Source of the DNA: Botryococcus braunii
Lineage: Eukaryota; Chlorophyta; Trebouxiophyceae
Direction: 5' to 3'
Assembly: GCA_002005505.1 (NCBI GenBank)
Contig: KV908477.1
Coordinates: 22,886 to 86,885 of the forward strand
Length of the DNA: 64,000 nucleotides
Shown: in pieces, positions 30,801-64,000 of the stretch
Layout: the number at the start of each line of letters is the position of its first letter
Numbering within the stretch: position 1 is the first letter of the stretch
Program-made: the position numbers and the translations under genes
Notes under the pieces: model-generated
The model's input: the letters and a program-made list of their open reading frames with translations, nothing else
What the model was told of the DNA's origin: nothing
The model's database searches: none

Positions 30801-33800
30801 GCATGCTAGGTTAGGTCATCCTGGTGCCAGCAGCATGCAGAGGTTCTCCAAGGAAGATCTGGTTACAGGAATCAATATCTCCCTTGCTCCCTGCTCTGAG
30901 TGCCCCAAGCACTGTGAATCGTGTATACAAGGGAAACACTCCAGACCTCCTTTCCCTGTATCTTCCAGGCCTGCACATCACCCACTCGATAGAGTCCATG
31001 TGGATACTGTGGGTCCCATATCACCTCCTGCCATCACAGGTGAACGATATTGGGTCACTGTAGTGGATGAAAGTTCACACCAAGTTGCCTCCCTGCCTGT
31101 GAAGTCAAAGGATGGCATCCCAAAGGCTGTGATAGACCTGCTCCGTTTTTGGCAGACCCAACGAGGCACGGTTGTGAAGTGTGTGAGGACTGACAGGGGT
31201 TCAGAGTTCCTGAACCAGCAATTCAAAGAGTTTTGTGCTCAGCAGGGCACTAAGATGGAGTCCTCAGCGCCCTACACGCCTCAGCAGAATGGGGTGGCGG
31301 AGAGGATGAATAGGACCCTGAAGGAGCGAACAAGGACTCTGTTGGTCCATGCTGCAGCAGACCCCTCCCTTTGGAAGGAGTCGCTTGAGACAGCTACCCT
31401 CCTCTACAATGTGGGTCCTACTTCAGGCAGGTCCCTGACCCCCATGGAATTATTCTTTGGTGTCAAACCTGATGTGTCTGTGCTGCGCACGTTTGGCTGT
31501 GTAGCCCATGTGCACATTCCCAGTGGCCAAAGGTCTGTTTTTGGGCCCAAGACCATCCCTGGGATGTTTACTGGTTATTGTCCCCAGTCTAAAGCGTATC
31601 GTGTGTACGTGGGGAATGGAGTGTGGAAGGAGAGTAGGGACGTCAGCTTTATCGAGCACTTGAGGGGGGCTGAGAGAGTGGGTCTATCAAAGGTCCAGCC
31701 TGGGTCTGTCTATGATTCTAGGATATCACCCCCCCTTGGCAGTGAGAATCTGGCAACGCCTCAAGCAATTCCCTCTGCTGCTCCACCCACGTTCTGGGAT
31801 GAGGAGGATGACCATGGAGTGGAGACGCTTTCCACTGGGGCTCCTGGGACCTCTGGACTTTGTGCTGGGGATCAGTCTGGAGACGGGACCACAGCAGCAC
31901 ATGACCAAGGAAACCCCACCAGCCTGGATTCTACTGTTGGGACCCCAGAACCATCTCAGCACTCGTGGTCGGTGCTTGAGCATATGCAGAATCTGGCCAG
32001 GGGGGGGTGTAGAAACTCAATCCCAGGTAGAAAAAATGCAGAAGGTACAAGAGGGGTTGCGAATGCAGGGGAAGTCACAAATTCCCCTTCCTCCAGGGAC
32101 CACCCTTACAAGGGAGCAGCGTTATGTACAGCGCGTGGCTAGGAGAGAGCATTCTGACATCCCATTGCATGCCCCTGACCCAGGTCAGGCAATTGTGAGT
32201 GAGCCAAACATGGTTGGTCTCCCTGATATGCAGGGGCAGGTTGAGACAGTCGAGGCTATGTTCGGTGCAGATGTAAGAGATGAGAGTAGTGGGTTAGACA
32301 TGCCAGCAGTAGGGGAAGCTGGTGCCCAATCCCAGTCACTGGCTAGTCATGCTTATGGTGTGCAGGCTGACATTGTAGGCGCAGCTCAGGCAAGTCTGGG
32401 TAGTGTGCCCAAGTGTGAGTCCAGGAGAGAGAGAGAGCTGCTGCTCCCCTCTGCATTGCGGAAGGTGCGAGAATGTAAGGGTGCTGCACATGAGTCCAGT
32501 AGTCAAGGAGAGAGAGAGAGACTTGAGAAGGAATCAGATAATCCCGGCAGTACTGCCCAGTCCCAGCATAAGGTACATAATGTACCTTATTCTGGCAACC
32601 AGGGAGAGAGAGAGAGAGAAGGGAACAGCATCAGTAAGGCTGACAGCCCTGCTGCACCACAGCATAAGGTACAGAGTGTACCTTCTGTCACGTTGGGAAA
32701 AGTTCACGTGCCCTCAAACTTGAGGGAAGCCCAGCGCTCACCTCAGTGGGAGTTTTGGCAGCAGGCAATGCAAGAGGAGATGGAGTCTTTAGACACCCAT
32801 GAGGTTATGCAGTATGTGGAAAGACCCCATGGGCAGAAAGTTATCCCTGTTCATTGGATTTTTTCTACAAAAAACGATGCACATGGGAATGTCACTCGGT
32901 TTAAAGCAAGATTGGTTGCCCAGGGTTGCAGACAGATTCCTGGTATAGATGTTGGTGAGGTTTTTGCACCTACCAGCAGCTATGGTGCTAGGAGAGCTGT
33001 GCTGGCAGTGGCTGCCACACAAAATCTTGAGATCCACCAAGTGGATATCAAGACAGCTTTTCTCAATGGGGAGTTGGAGGAAGAGGTCTATGTAACCCAA
33101 CCACCAGGATTTGAGAATGGCAACACGAGAGTTGTGTGCAAGCTCAGGAAGGCACTCTACGGTCTTAAGCAAGCCCCACGGGCTTGGCACAAGACCTTGA
33201 GCGACAAGTTGAGCGTGATGGGGTATAGTGTGTGCAAGAGCGACGCTGGGGTATACATCAGGAGGGCCCCTGATGGTAATCTGTCGTTTATTCTTGTTTA
33301 TGTCGATGATCTTCTCATAGTTGCCAGAGTGGTTGCAGAGATTGAGTGGGGGAAAGAGTTATTGAAGAAGGACTTCACCATCCATGATTTGGGAGAGGTG
33401 AATGATTTCCTGGGGTGTCAGGTCCTACGCAATAGAGTTCAGGGCACTATTTCCATGAGTTGCACTCCCAAGATTGATGCTCTTGTGGAGAAGTTTGGCG
33501 TTGCTGATGATGGACGTGGGGTTGATACCCCCATGTCCAAGGACTTCGTGGCTAGCAGCAGACCCGAGTCCTCAGATGGTATGTCACATGGGGCTGGTAC
33601 CCCTCTGCCACCTGGTCATCGATACTGCGAGTTAATTGGATCGTTACTGTACATAGCCAATACGACCCGGCCTGACATTTCTCAGGCTGTTGGAGTGTTG
33701 TCAAGGTATAGAATGACACCCACTACCTCACACTGGAATGAGGCCATTCGAGTGCTGAAGTACTTGAGAGATACCAGAGAGTTAGCTCTTACTCTGGGTG

Positions 33801-34282
33801 GAAAGGGCCCTGAGCTAGAAGGCTATGTTGATGCCGACTATGCTGGGGACCTGGACCACAGGTATTCCACCACTGGCTATGTTCTATCAGTCTATGGTAG
33901 TGCCGTGGTTTGGGGAAGCAAGAAGCAGAGCTCAGTTGCTACCTCAACTGTGCAAGCTGAGTTTATGGCAGCTGGCCATATTGTGAAGGAAGCCAACTGG
34001 CTAAGGGGCTTCTTGGAAGAGATAGGGGCTGCACCTTGGAGGGTCAAAATTTTCTGTGACAACCAAGGATGCATTTCTAATTTACGGAACCCCCTGTATT
34101 CCAAATTCACAAAGCACGTTGCAGTAAGCTTCCACTACGCTAGGGAAGCTATGGCACTTGGGCAGGTAGATATCCTCTATGTGGAATCTGCACGCAATGT
34201 GGCTGACATTATGACCAAGCCACTTGCCAAGCCCGTGTTTGTTGGTCATCGTGATTCACTAGGTTTGAGAAGATACACTTAA
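21827..34282 (+). CDS. gag-pol: Outer copia Gag-Pol polyprotein, interrupted and frameshifted
   Basis: The coding pieces 21827-23258 and 30500-34282 join in frame when the inner element and one target duplication are ignored (LV-N/A-RHEVFWL). Gag carries a CCHC knuckle (CHFCKAKGHFMTDC, about 22759-22800) after an Ala/Gly-rich linker. Protease has LIDSGAS at about 23107. Integrase has a WHARLGHPG zinc domain (about 30799) and a DDE core (HVDTVGP, VRTDRGSEF, QQNGVAERM). Reverse transcriptase has YGLKQAPRAW and YVDDLL (about 33300); RNase H has DADYAGD. Total 5,215 nt equals 1,738 codons plus one base, so one extra base, most likely in the G8 run at 32000-32007, breaks the frame between integrase and RT. 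Otherwise it looks young. Confidence 0.93.
23259..24137 (+). repeat. 5' LTR of inner copia element (879 bp)
   Basis: Starts TGTTGAATG and ends ATGCTTGA, so the 3' terminal dinucleotide is GA rather than CA. Contains a 141-bp internal direct repeat (23492-23632, 23974-24114). Confidence 0.95.
24138..24152 (+). other. Primer-binding site of inner copia: half-tRNA iMet type
   Basis: The same GGTTATGGGCCCACG directly abuts the 5' LTR. Sharing this 15-mer with the outer family, whose LTR sequence is different, shows it is under selection. Confidence 0.82.
24446..29590 (+). CDS. gag-pol: Inner copia Gag-Pol polyprotein, intact single frame
   Basis: One uninterrupted frame of 1,714 codons. The ATG at 24446 starts MKTRSRQVIMKTRSKR; the next ATG, 27 bp on, is a tandem duplicate. 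Order: Gag; CCHC knuckle CRYCNKLGHFERNC (about 25315); protease LVDSGAT (about 25600); pre-integrase zinc domain WHSRLGHPG (about 26030); DDE integrase (HLDTVGP about 26230, IRTDRGTEF about 26416, QQNGVAERM about 26516); an acidic linker with small repeats (CATTPCATTPCAINPC); reverse transcriptase DIKTAFLNGELEEEVY, YGLKQAPRAW, LVYVDDLL (about 28600); RNase H VDADYAGD and GSKKQHSVATST. Integrase before RT is the Ty1/copia order. Gag and Pol share one frame, so no shift or stop signal separates them. Confidence 0.96.
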   Translation: MKTRSRQVIMKTRSKRTATESGSAGSGSSISASPSQPANSTAQSGEMCIAMTKTGGVVTTNVKCPVTLDREGVEFPLWDLAYVAACGLKRCKAAIEAPMPDTEENAAALLMLIESVPKAWGAKLAAMQVAANAYQWVRERFTGGADQEVTARWLELLHTSMGETETLEDYYNRKVALFHALKRNGHSIMEREAKLAIIKGLPEEAKETGMFSSSAGKDLEGLWEIISTTAKGLGFNDQVPRVTPVARAAITPAYSTTPGTASPQETQAGGQGGQASSTKVEGRDRRDNRRCRYCNKLGHFERNCLKKEADEKMQQNLQQVMAAMANLLPQFQNQASAAVARPPEGSGNGNNFFPGGYPPPSGMSAMISLNVLTPTRVMPEARSFLVDSGATIHLVNDLSLLHSPTLHRNPIPLHMATSDATGQIIATGSLCLSSAEQQPLWLHNVHCVPSATANLISVTAAIRDGASFVTDSVGSYTGMRGAQNWSCSVAQRNGLYFLQKVSPVRNPVSVFVNTARAPVAHDCRLRALWHSRLGHPGEVNMRRLQSEDLVLGIPVSLSPCANCHSSCEACIQGKHSRPPFGTSSRAATEPLERIHLDTVGPISPTAITGERFFVTIVDEATHYVIALAVKTKDAISSAVRDLLIFWQRQLNRSVKCIRTDRGTEFLNSTLKGFCTQEGIKFETSAAYTPQQNGVAERMNRTIKEKARTLMLHAAAKQSLWKEAVETACILYNMGPVTGRDKTPYEAFHGVKPDVSLLRTFGCLAHVHIPDHQRGVFESKTSPGLFTGYSSVSKAYRIYMGNGIWKESRDVTFLEHLRGADRVGLSTMSPVSPNAVQQPFALPFVQQEGQQSLGQLSFWDSDDPEPLCNREVNVQQSGPDSPCATTPCATTPCAINPCENSETTSVNVDGEPTSSELSHTQSGHSWSVLGHMENLARGGEETKSHMQRLNNVQECVRMEVGAMGVRGQDGLTRQQRYDQRVAARETAAEVTVEHDGDVSDGENRRMSEAICPGEATEAQPNGQDLARLEGMSDHVSAESEAREVSLEISNQTLDGQRESSDGQALRACEGHTGESQVCCESTSVDERDTTAGCRTVPDYAAPLSDECVWDMTSDVRPRLSGAACESSKERKLQTPPEWERVREVCNAVTSSERVVEARACEPREDSHVVHDHNLNPVKGKIPGVRWSKVPIPGNLREAQRSPQWEFWRQAMQEEQDSLDAHEVMEYVERPRGHKVIPVHWIFSVKTDAHGNVLRFKARLVAQGCRQIPGVDVDEVFAPTSSYGSRRTLLATAAAKNMEIHQVDIKTAFLNGELEEEVYVTQPPGFDNGNPNIVCRLRKALYGLKQAPRAWHKTLNEKLLSMGYEVCKSDAGVYIKRHEDGELSYMLVYVDDLLIVAMGAEEIEWVKKELLASFKIHDLGEVKDFLGCQILRDRENRCLSLSCVPKIDALCEKFGVSAESRTVDTPMSKDFVMSGMPQVTVGETSFGSGTPLPPGHRYCELVGSLLYIANTTRPDIAQAVGVLSRYRNAPTTAHMNEGLRVLRYLQSTRECVLVLGGKGPVLEGHVDADYAGDIDSRHSTSGYVLSVFGSAVVWGSKKQHSVATSTVEAEFMATSLAIKELNWLRGFMEEIGTPPWSVKLYCDNQGCIANLKNPLYSKYTKHIAVCFHFAREAIAKGQVTLCYVESARNKADMLTKPLARPAFQMHRRGFGLVKMT
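29616..30494 (+). repeat. 3' LTR of inner copia element (879 bp)
   Basis: Matches the 5' LTR in length and, by eye, in sequence. The purine tract TCAAGGGGAAG precedes it, and target duplication GAATG follows. Confidence 0.95.
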
Positions 34283-34302
34283 AGCATGCAGGCAAGGGGA
34301 AG

Positions 34303-34996
34303 TGTTGAGTTCTGAACATTATTATTGAATGCCTTGTGCTTTAAGTGATCTTCATGTGTGCACTATTAGGATATGGGTCCATTGAGAACATAAGGTACCT
34401 TGAGACACGGCAGATTCTGGACGTTTTCGAACATAAGGTACAATCCTATCTAGATCACACGTTTGTCGGATGAACTCTTAAGGCTGCCCCACCGGAGTGA
34501 ATACCAACTGGTTGTGAAAGATGCTGGGCATCACCAGATGCTAGTCTTGTCCGACAGTTGTGTGTGGCACTCAGCAGACAGTCGTACGGACTGTAGCTGG
34601 AGTAACTTCGTCTATTGACGACCTGTCTGCTTTGTACAGGTACGGTGCGGCAGTGTGTGTTGTATCATTGTTGCTATTGTGAGAGTGAACAAGCTTAGTG
34701 TACCCTGTAGTCACTCAAACAGATAAGGGACAGTGACTTCAGGGAGTATAGGCATGTACTTGAACGTAGCCGTCTAGAGCCTTATCTAGTGATTGCTTGA
34801 TCGGTGCTTGTGTACAAGATAATGATGTAACGGAACTGGTTGTGAAAGATGCTGGGCATCACCAGATGCTAGTCTTGTCCGACAGTTGTGTGTGGCACTC
34901 AGCAGACAGTCGTACGGACTGTAGCTGGAGTAACTTCGTCTATTGACGACCTGTCTGCTTTGTACAGGGAAAGCCGATTGCCCATAACCTTTCACA
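34303..34996 (+). repeat. 3' LTR of outer copia element (694 bp)
   Basis: Same length as the 5' LTR and preceded by the purine tract CAAGGGGAAG. Followed by the target duplication GGTTT. Confidence 0.95.
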
Positions 34997-35001
34997 GGTT
35001 T

Positions 35002-36004
35002 GTGATTAGGATATGCTTCACTTTAAGTCTCATCCACCCCAGCAAATCCAAGAGGCTTTGGGACAGTCAGCAAAGGCCCTGCAGACCTATGAATGAGTCC
35101 GGTCGGTACATAACTTATCATACAGTACTGTGACTCACAAGCATGCATCGACATACTTGAGGATATTCATCCTATGAATATTTGAAATGGTTGCTACAGG
35201 ATATGAACGACTCACACAATCAGCACGTGTGGATGCTGTCTCCTGGAGATTTCCCCTTTTTGGCACCCAGCTGCCACTACCGCACCTGGGTAGTGGGTAG
35301 TGCTGGCAGCAGCTGGCTGCACAGAGTGTTGGCAAACTACCTTTTCTGTATGCATGTGTACTTTCATGAACTTAACTGCAATTAAGTTTAACCTATTTTT
35401 TCGTATATATGTGCATAATCCCCCTGTATGGACGTACATATTTGGCAACCCCTGTGTATTTCGTACGCACCTCCCCTATTCGTTTTCATTGTCGTGTCCA
35501 TTTTATCGACTTTTCCCCCTAGTTTTCTGATGGGGGCAGGGCTGTTATGAGGCTTTCCCCTTGCCTATAACCCATAAAACGCACATACGTACGCCAGCAT
35601 AATCAAGTCATTGTGGTTCCTAATTCTTTTAATAGCAAGCTTTCTTCCACCGCAAGTAACAGTGGTGCTTGGACCGATGTTTGGCAGTGAGGTGATGTCA
35701 ACGTTTTCTGATCACACGTGGACAACCCTCCGTGTCTGGACGCGGGATTCCCTCGGGCTGAAGCGTCAGCGTGTCAGGGATGCTGATCTATCCAAACAAA
35801 CATTGTAGATGCATTTTTTAACTATATGCAACATCCTTACTGAGAAAGAGGAACAACTTAATTGAATCGTCACTTGGATGGAAGTCCTTATATTAATATT
35901 CTCGCAAACGGGTCAGGTTCGTAACAAACCGTACGTACATTTTGGGGTTCCAGAGGCTTGTGCTTGATGAAGGCTGGGAATAAACTGGCACGGACTCTAG
36001 TAAT
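35002..36004. other. Upstream region of exportin-7
   Basis: No supported gene. AT-richer than its surroundings and probably promoter plus 5' UTR of the exportin gene. A pre-insertion copy of the target site GGTTT lies at its left edge. Confidence 0.5.
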
Positions 36005-47433
<11,429 letters not shown>

Positions 47434-47973
47434 TTAATGGAATACCTGCTCAAGCCCAACAGGTGGCCACTGAGGTGGATCATACTTTCCCTGATATTTC
47501 AGCTTTAGGTTCAAAGGAGAGCACCTTGCCAATCGCCAGGCTGTCAGTATACTTCCCTTCAGAACACCATACTGCTTATAAGCTTGTATACTGTACTGCG
47601 AACAGCTAGGTAAAAATCGGCAAGTATTTGGCATGAGGGGTGATACAAAATTCTGATACCACGCCAAAGCAGCAAGGGCCACCGTTACTCCAGGAGTTCT
47701 GAGCTGTTGGGTTCCATCGTCAAAGGCAGCACTTCTCTCCTCTTGAGCGGTCTTTGCTTCAGTTCTTATTTCGCCATGGGTTGCAGGCCCGTTCTCATGT
47801 GGCTTCCCGAGGCAACAATGTCCACACAACCTAACGATCACACTACCGTTGCAGGGGTCTCCACCTACTGGAAACATTCCTTTGCGCAAAGATGGAAGGC
47901 GAACTACAGCCCTCCTACTCCTCAACTCTAACTCATGCTTCTGTGGCGGCCTACCACACCAACCCCAGATTTG
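47434..47973 (-). CDS. YidD-family membrane protein insertion efficiency factor (plastid-type), main exon
   Basis: Minus-strand exon carrying the complete YidD domain (Pfam Haemolytic, formerly DUF37): ALAWYQNFVSPL, CRFLPSCSQYSIQAYKQYG (the conserved Cys-x5-Cys pair), GSILTAWRLARCSPLN (third Cys) and a YDPPQWPP tail. In bacteria YidD helps YidC insert membrane proteins; plant nuclear homologues are inferred to act in the plastid. The frame is open upstream only to a stop at 47974-47976 and its internal ATG at 47877 would leave a short leader, so an upstream exon probably supplies the start. Stop at 47434-47436. Confidence 0.88.
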   Translation of the reverse strand, partial: QIWGWCGRPPQKHELELRSRRAVVRLPSLRKGMFPVGGDPCNGSVIVRLCGHCCLGKPHENGPATHGEIRTEAKTAQEERSAAFDDGTQQLRTPGVTVALAALAWYQNFVSPLMPNTCRFLPSCSQYSIQAYKQYGVLKGSILTAWRLARCSPLNLKLKYQGKYDPPQWPPVGLEQVFH

Positions 47974-48171
47974 TCAGGGTATGGACGAACAGAAGGCCTT
48001 TTAACCCTAACAATTTACCCACTCTCCAACAGTCATCCATATCAGAAGTAACAGTTTCATTAATTCCGAATAAAAACTAGCGGGACAGTTCTGGTTTATT
48101 TCGCCCCGTCTGACCGATGGCAGTGCAAGCTTCACAGATTGCATGAAATAATCAGAAGTCAAAAACGATGA

Positions 48172-48237
48172 ATACCTCGCATGTGACCAGCTTTGAGCAA
48201 GTACCAATCCAGACTTGTTTAGAGAACTGAAACTCAT
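48172..48237 (-). CDS. Possible first exon of the YidD gene (transit peptide-like)
   Basis: Minus-strand ATG with MSFSSLNKSGLVLAQSWSHA, Ser/Leu-rich and free of acidic residues, ending at a donor AG|GTATTC. Phase-compatible acceptors lie at about 47920 (TTGAG|G). It looks like a plastid transit peptide, but the join is inferred. Confidence 0.4.
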
Positions 48238-49362
48238 CGCGCACCAACCTCACAAAGTGTGCAGAGAATTATCTAAGAAGGACGGTCAAAGTAACTTTTC
48301 CATCCACCATACTATACTTTGCCAGTAAGGACATTGCTTTGAGGAGTCACCGTTTCATAACCGCAAGCCCGTAATAATGAAGACATCGAGACAGTCGCCT
48401 ACTACTAGCATTCTAGGAGACACTGATCAGCTCGCCTACGCTTGCGCGAGAGCGGCAGAGGGCCTCTGCCAGAGGCTCTCCCGCAGAGCCAGCTGCGCGA
48501 GAAATCTCCGAGTCTCCGAAGGGAAGCAACACGGTTATGGACACGGTTCTATGGCGGACCACCGGCATCTACCCGAGGGGGTTTGCAGTTGATACACATC
48601 GTTTGGAACAATTGACGGCGGGCCTTTGATATTAAAATGGATCTTTAAACTATTTGGCTTGTTAGCTACAAGAGCACGGGAGCGTGGAAGAGGCACATAC
48701 TGTTATAGTATGTGCTCTAGTGCTGGATTGCAGAGCGTTTCGCATACTATCAAAACCTCTGAAAGTGGAAAGGGATCGAAAACCGTCGCCTCGCCCGTCA
48801 TTTACCGGTAGTATGGGTCAGCTTAGACAATGTGTTTAGGGCCTCTAGCTTGTGCGCAGGACGGCCTCCTCTGCGACAGTGACTTTTGACAAGCAACAGG
48901 TACATTACTGGATAGACTCATTGGATCTGTTGCGAGCAGATAGTAGAGTGTTTCTTGTCGACTATTTCGTGTTGGGAGGGCTTGCTGGCTGTCGCTTCAG
49001 AGCCCACCAGCATTTTTCCCGCGGTCAGACCTCCCTGGTCGTCCTTGACCCTTTTGGGTCGAGACTCAACCGGATGGCCTGTATGGGGTATAGTTTAGGC
49101 TTTGTGTCTTAAAAGGCATTAGAGGCATTGCTCACAAGGCGGAGAGATGTCGCGCCTGCTTATGAGCACTAAATTTTGCGATCTGTTGGGATAGTTTTGG
49201 TCTCCACAGATGAGAAATAGTGGTTTAACAGCATGTAAGTGCAGGCAAAATTACTTCAACAAGTTCTGGTCTTGCTGTACAGATTTATCTGCGTCTGTCT
49301 TAGGACCGTTGGGGTGAAAGTGGGCAGGTACTGCGGTCAAAAGTAGCTAGCAGGCCACACAG
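48238..49362. other. Divergent intergenic region, YidD (-) and chromatin gene (+)
   Basis: Likely holds both promoters. It contains a hairpin with 9-bp arms (GCACATACT / AGTATGTGC, 48693-48715) and a GC-rich stretch at 48440-48500. No gene supported. Confidence 0.5.

Positions 49363-64000
<14,638 letters not shown>

Larger units (their letters stand above)
20743..34996 (+). mobile_element. Outer Ty1/copia element (element 1), split by a nested element
   Basis: Bounded by 694-bp LTRs (20743-21436 and 34303-34996) and the 5-bp target duplication GGTTT at 20738-20742 and 34997-35001. Internal order: primer-binding site, gag, protease, [inner element 23259-30499], integrase, reverse transcriptase, RNase H, purine tract. 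Only one LTR difference was seen by eye (T/A near 20876 versus 34436), so the insertion is recent. Without the inserted DNA it would be about 7.0 kb. Confidence 0.95.

Overview
This window is nuclear DNA from a photosynthetic eukaryote, most likely a streptophyte (green-lineage) organism; a charophyte such as Chara is plausible but cannot be confirmed from sequence alone. The evidence: intron-rich genes with GT-AG introns, two nuclear genes for plastid-type proteins (a chaperonin-10 and a YidD-family factor), a full-length exportin-7, a CDK20/CCRK-type kinase (in other lineages a cilium-linked kinase), a DDT/HARE/WHIM chromatin protein, a chromodomain Ty3/gypsy element and two Ty1/copia elements. 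Long di-nucleotide microsatellites fill introns and intergenic DNA and produce many false open frames (Ser-Leu, Cys-Val, His-Thr, Arg-Glu repeats).

Layout. 1-7.3 kb: a rearranged chromodomain Ty3/gypsy block. It holds a plus-strand gag-pol broken by a 107-bp tandem duplication, an inverted minus-strand pol copy forming 844-bp inverted arms, and a 1.9-kb internally deleted LTR-to-LTR derivative. 7.6-8.8 kb: an unrecognised minus-strand gene-like region. 8.86-16.13 kb: a seven-exon CDK20-like kinase (+), with tandem repeats in its introns. 17.95-18.96 kb: a plastid-type Cpn10 gene (-), convergent with the kinase. 20.74-35.0 kb: two nested Ty1/copia elements. The outer one (694-bp LTRs, target duplication GGTTT) is split by a younger inner one (879-bp LTRs, target duplication GAATG) that carries a single intact 1,714-codon polyprotein. 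Both have a primer-binding site matching the anticodon region of initiator tRNA-Met, the half-tRNA priming type known from Drosophila copia.

36.0-45.36 kb: a complete 21-exon exportin-7 gene (+); all splice phases close to give 1,067 residues. 47.43-48.24 kb: a YidD-family gene (-). 49.36-64.0 kb: at least 20 exons of a HARE-DDT-WHIM chromatin-remodelling subunit (+), running off the right edge.

The host genes are unrelated housekeeping or regulatory genes (nuclear export, cell-cycle/cilium kinase, plastid protein folding and membrane insertion, chromatin remodelling) and do not form an operon or cluster. Exon models were built by eye from open frames, splice sites, phase closure and remembered family motifs; no alignment or database search was run. 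No CRISPR, rRNA, tRNA gene or bacterial operon was found.
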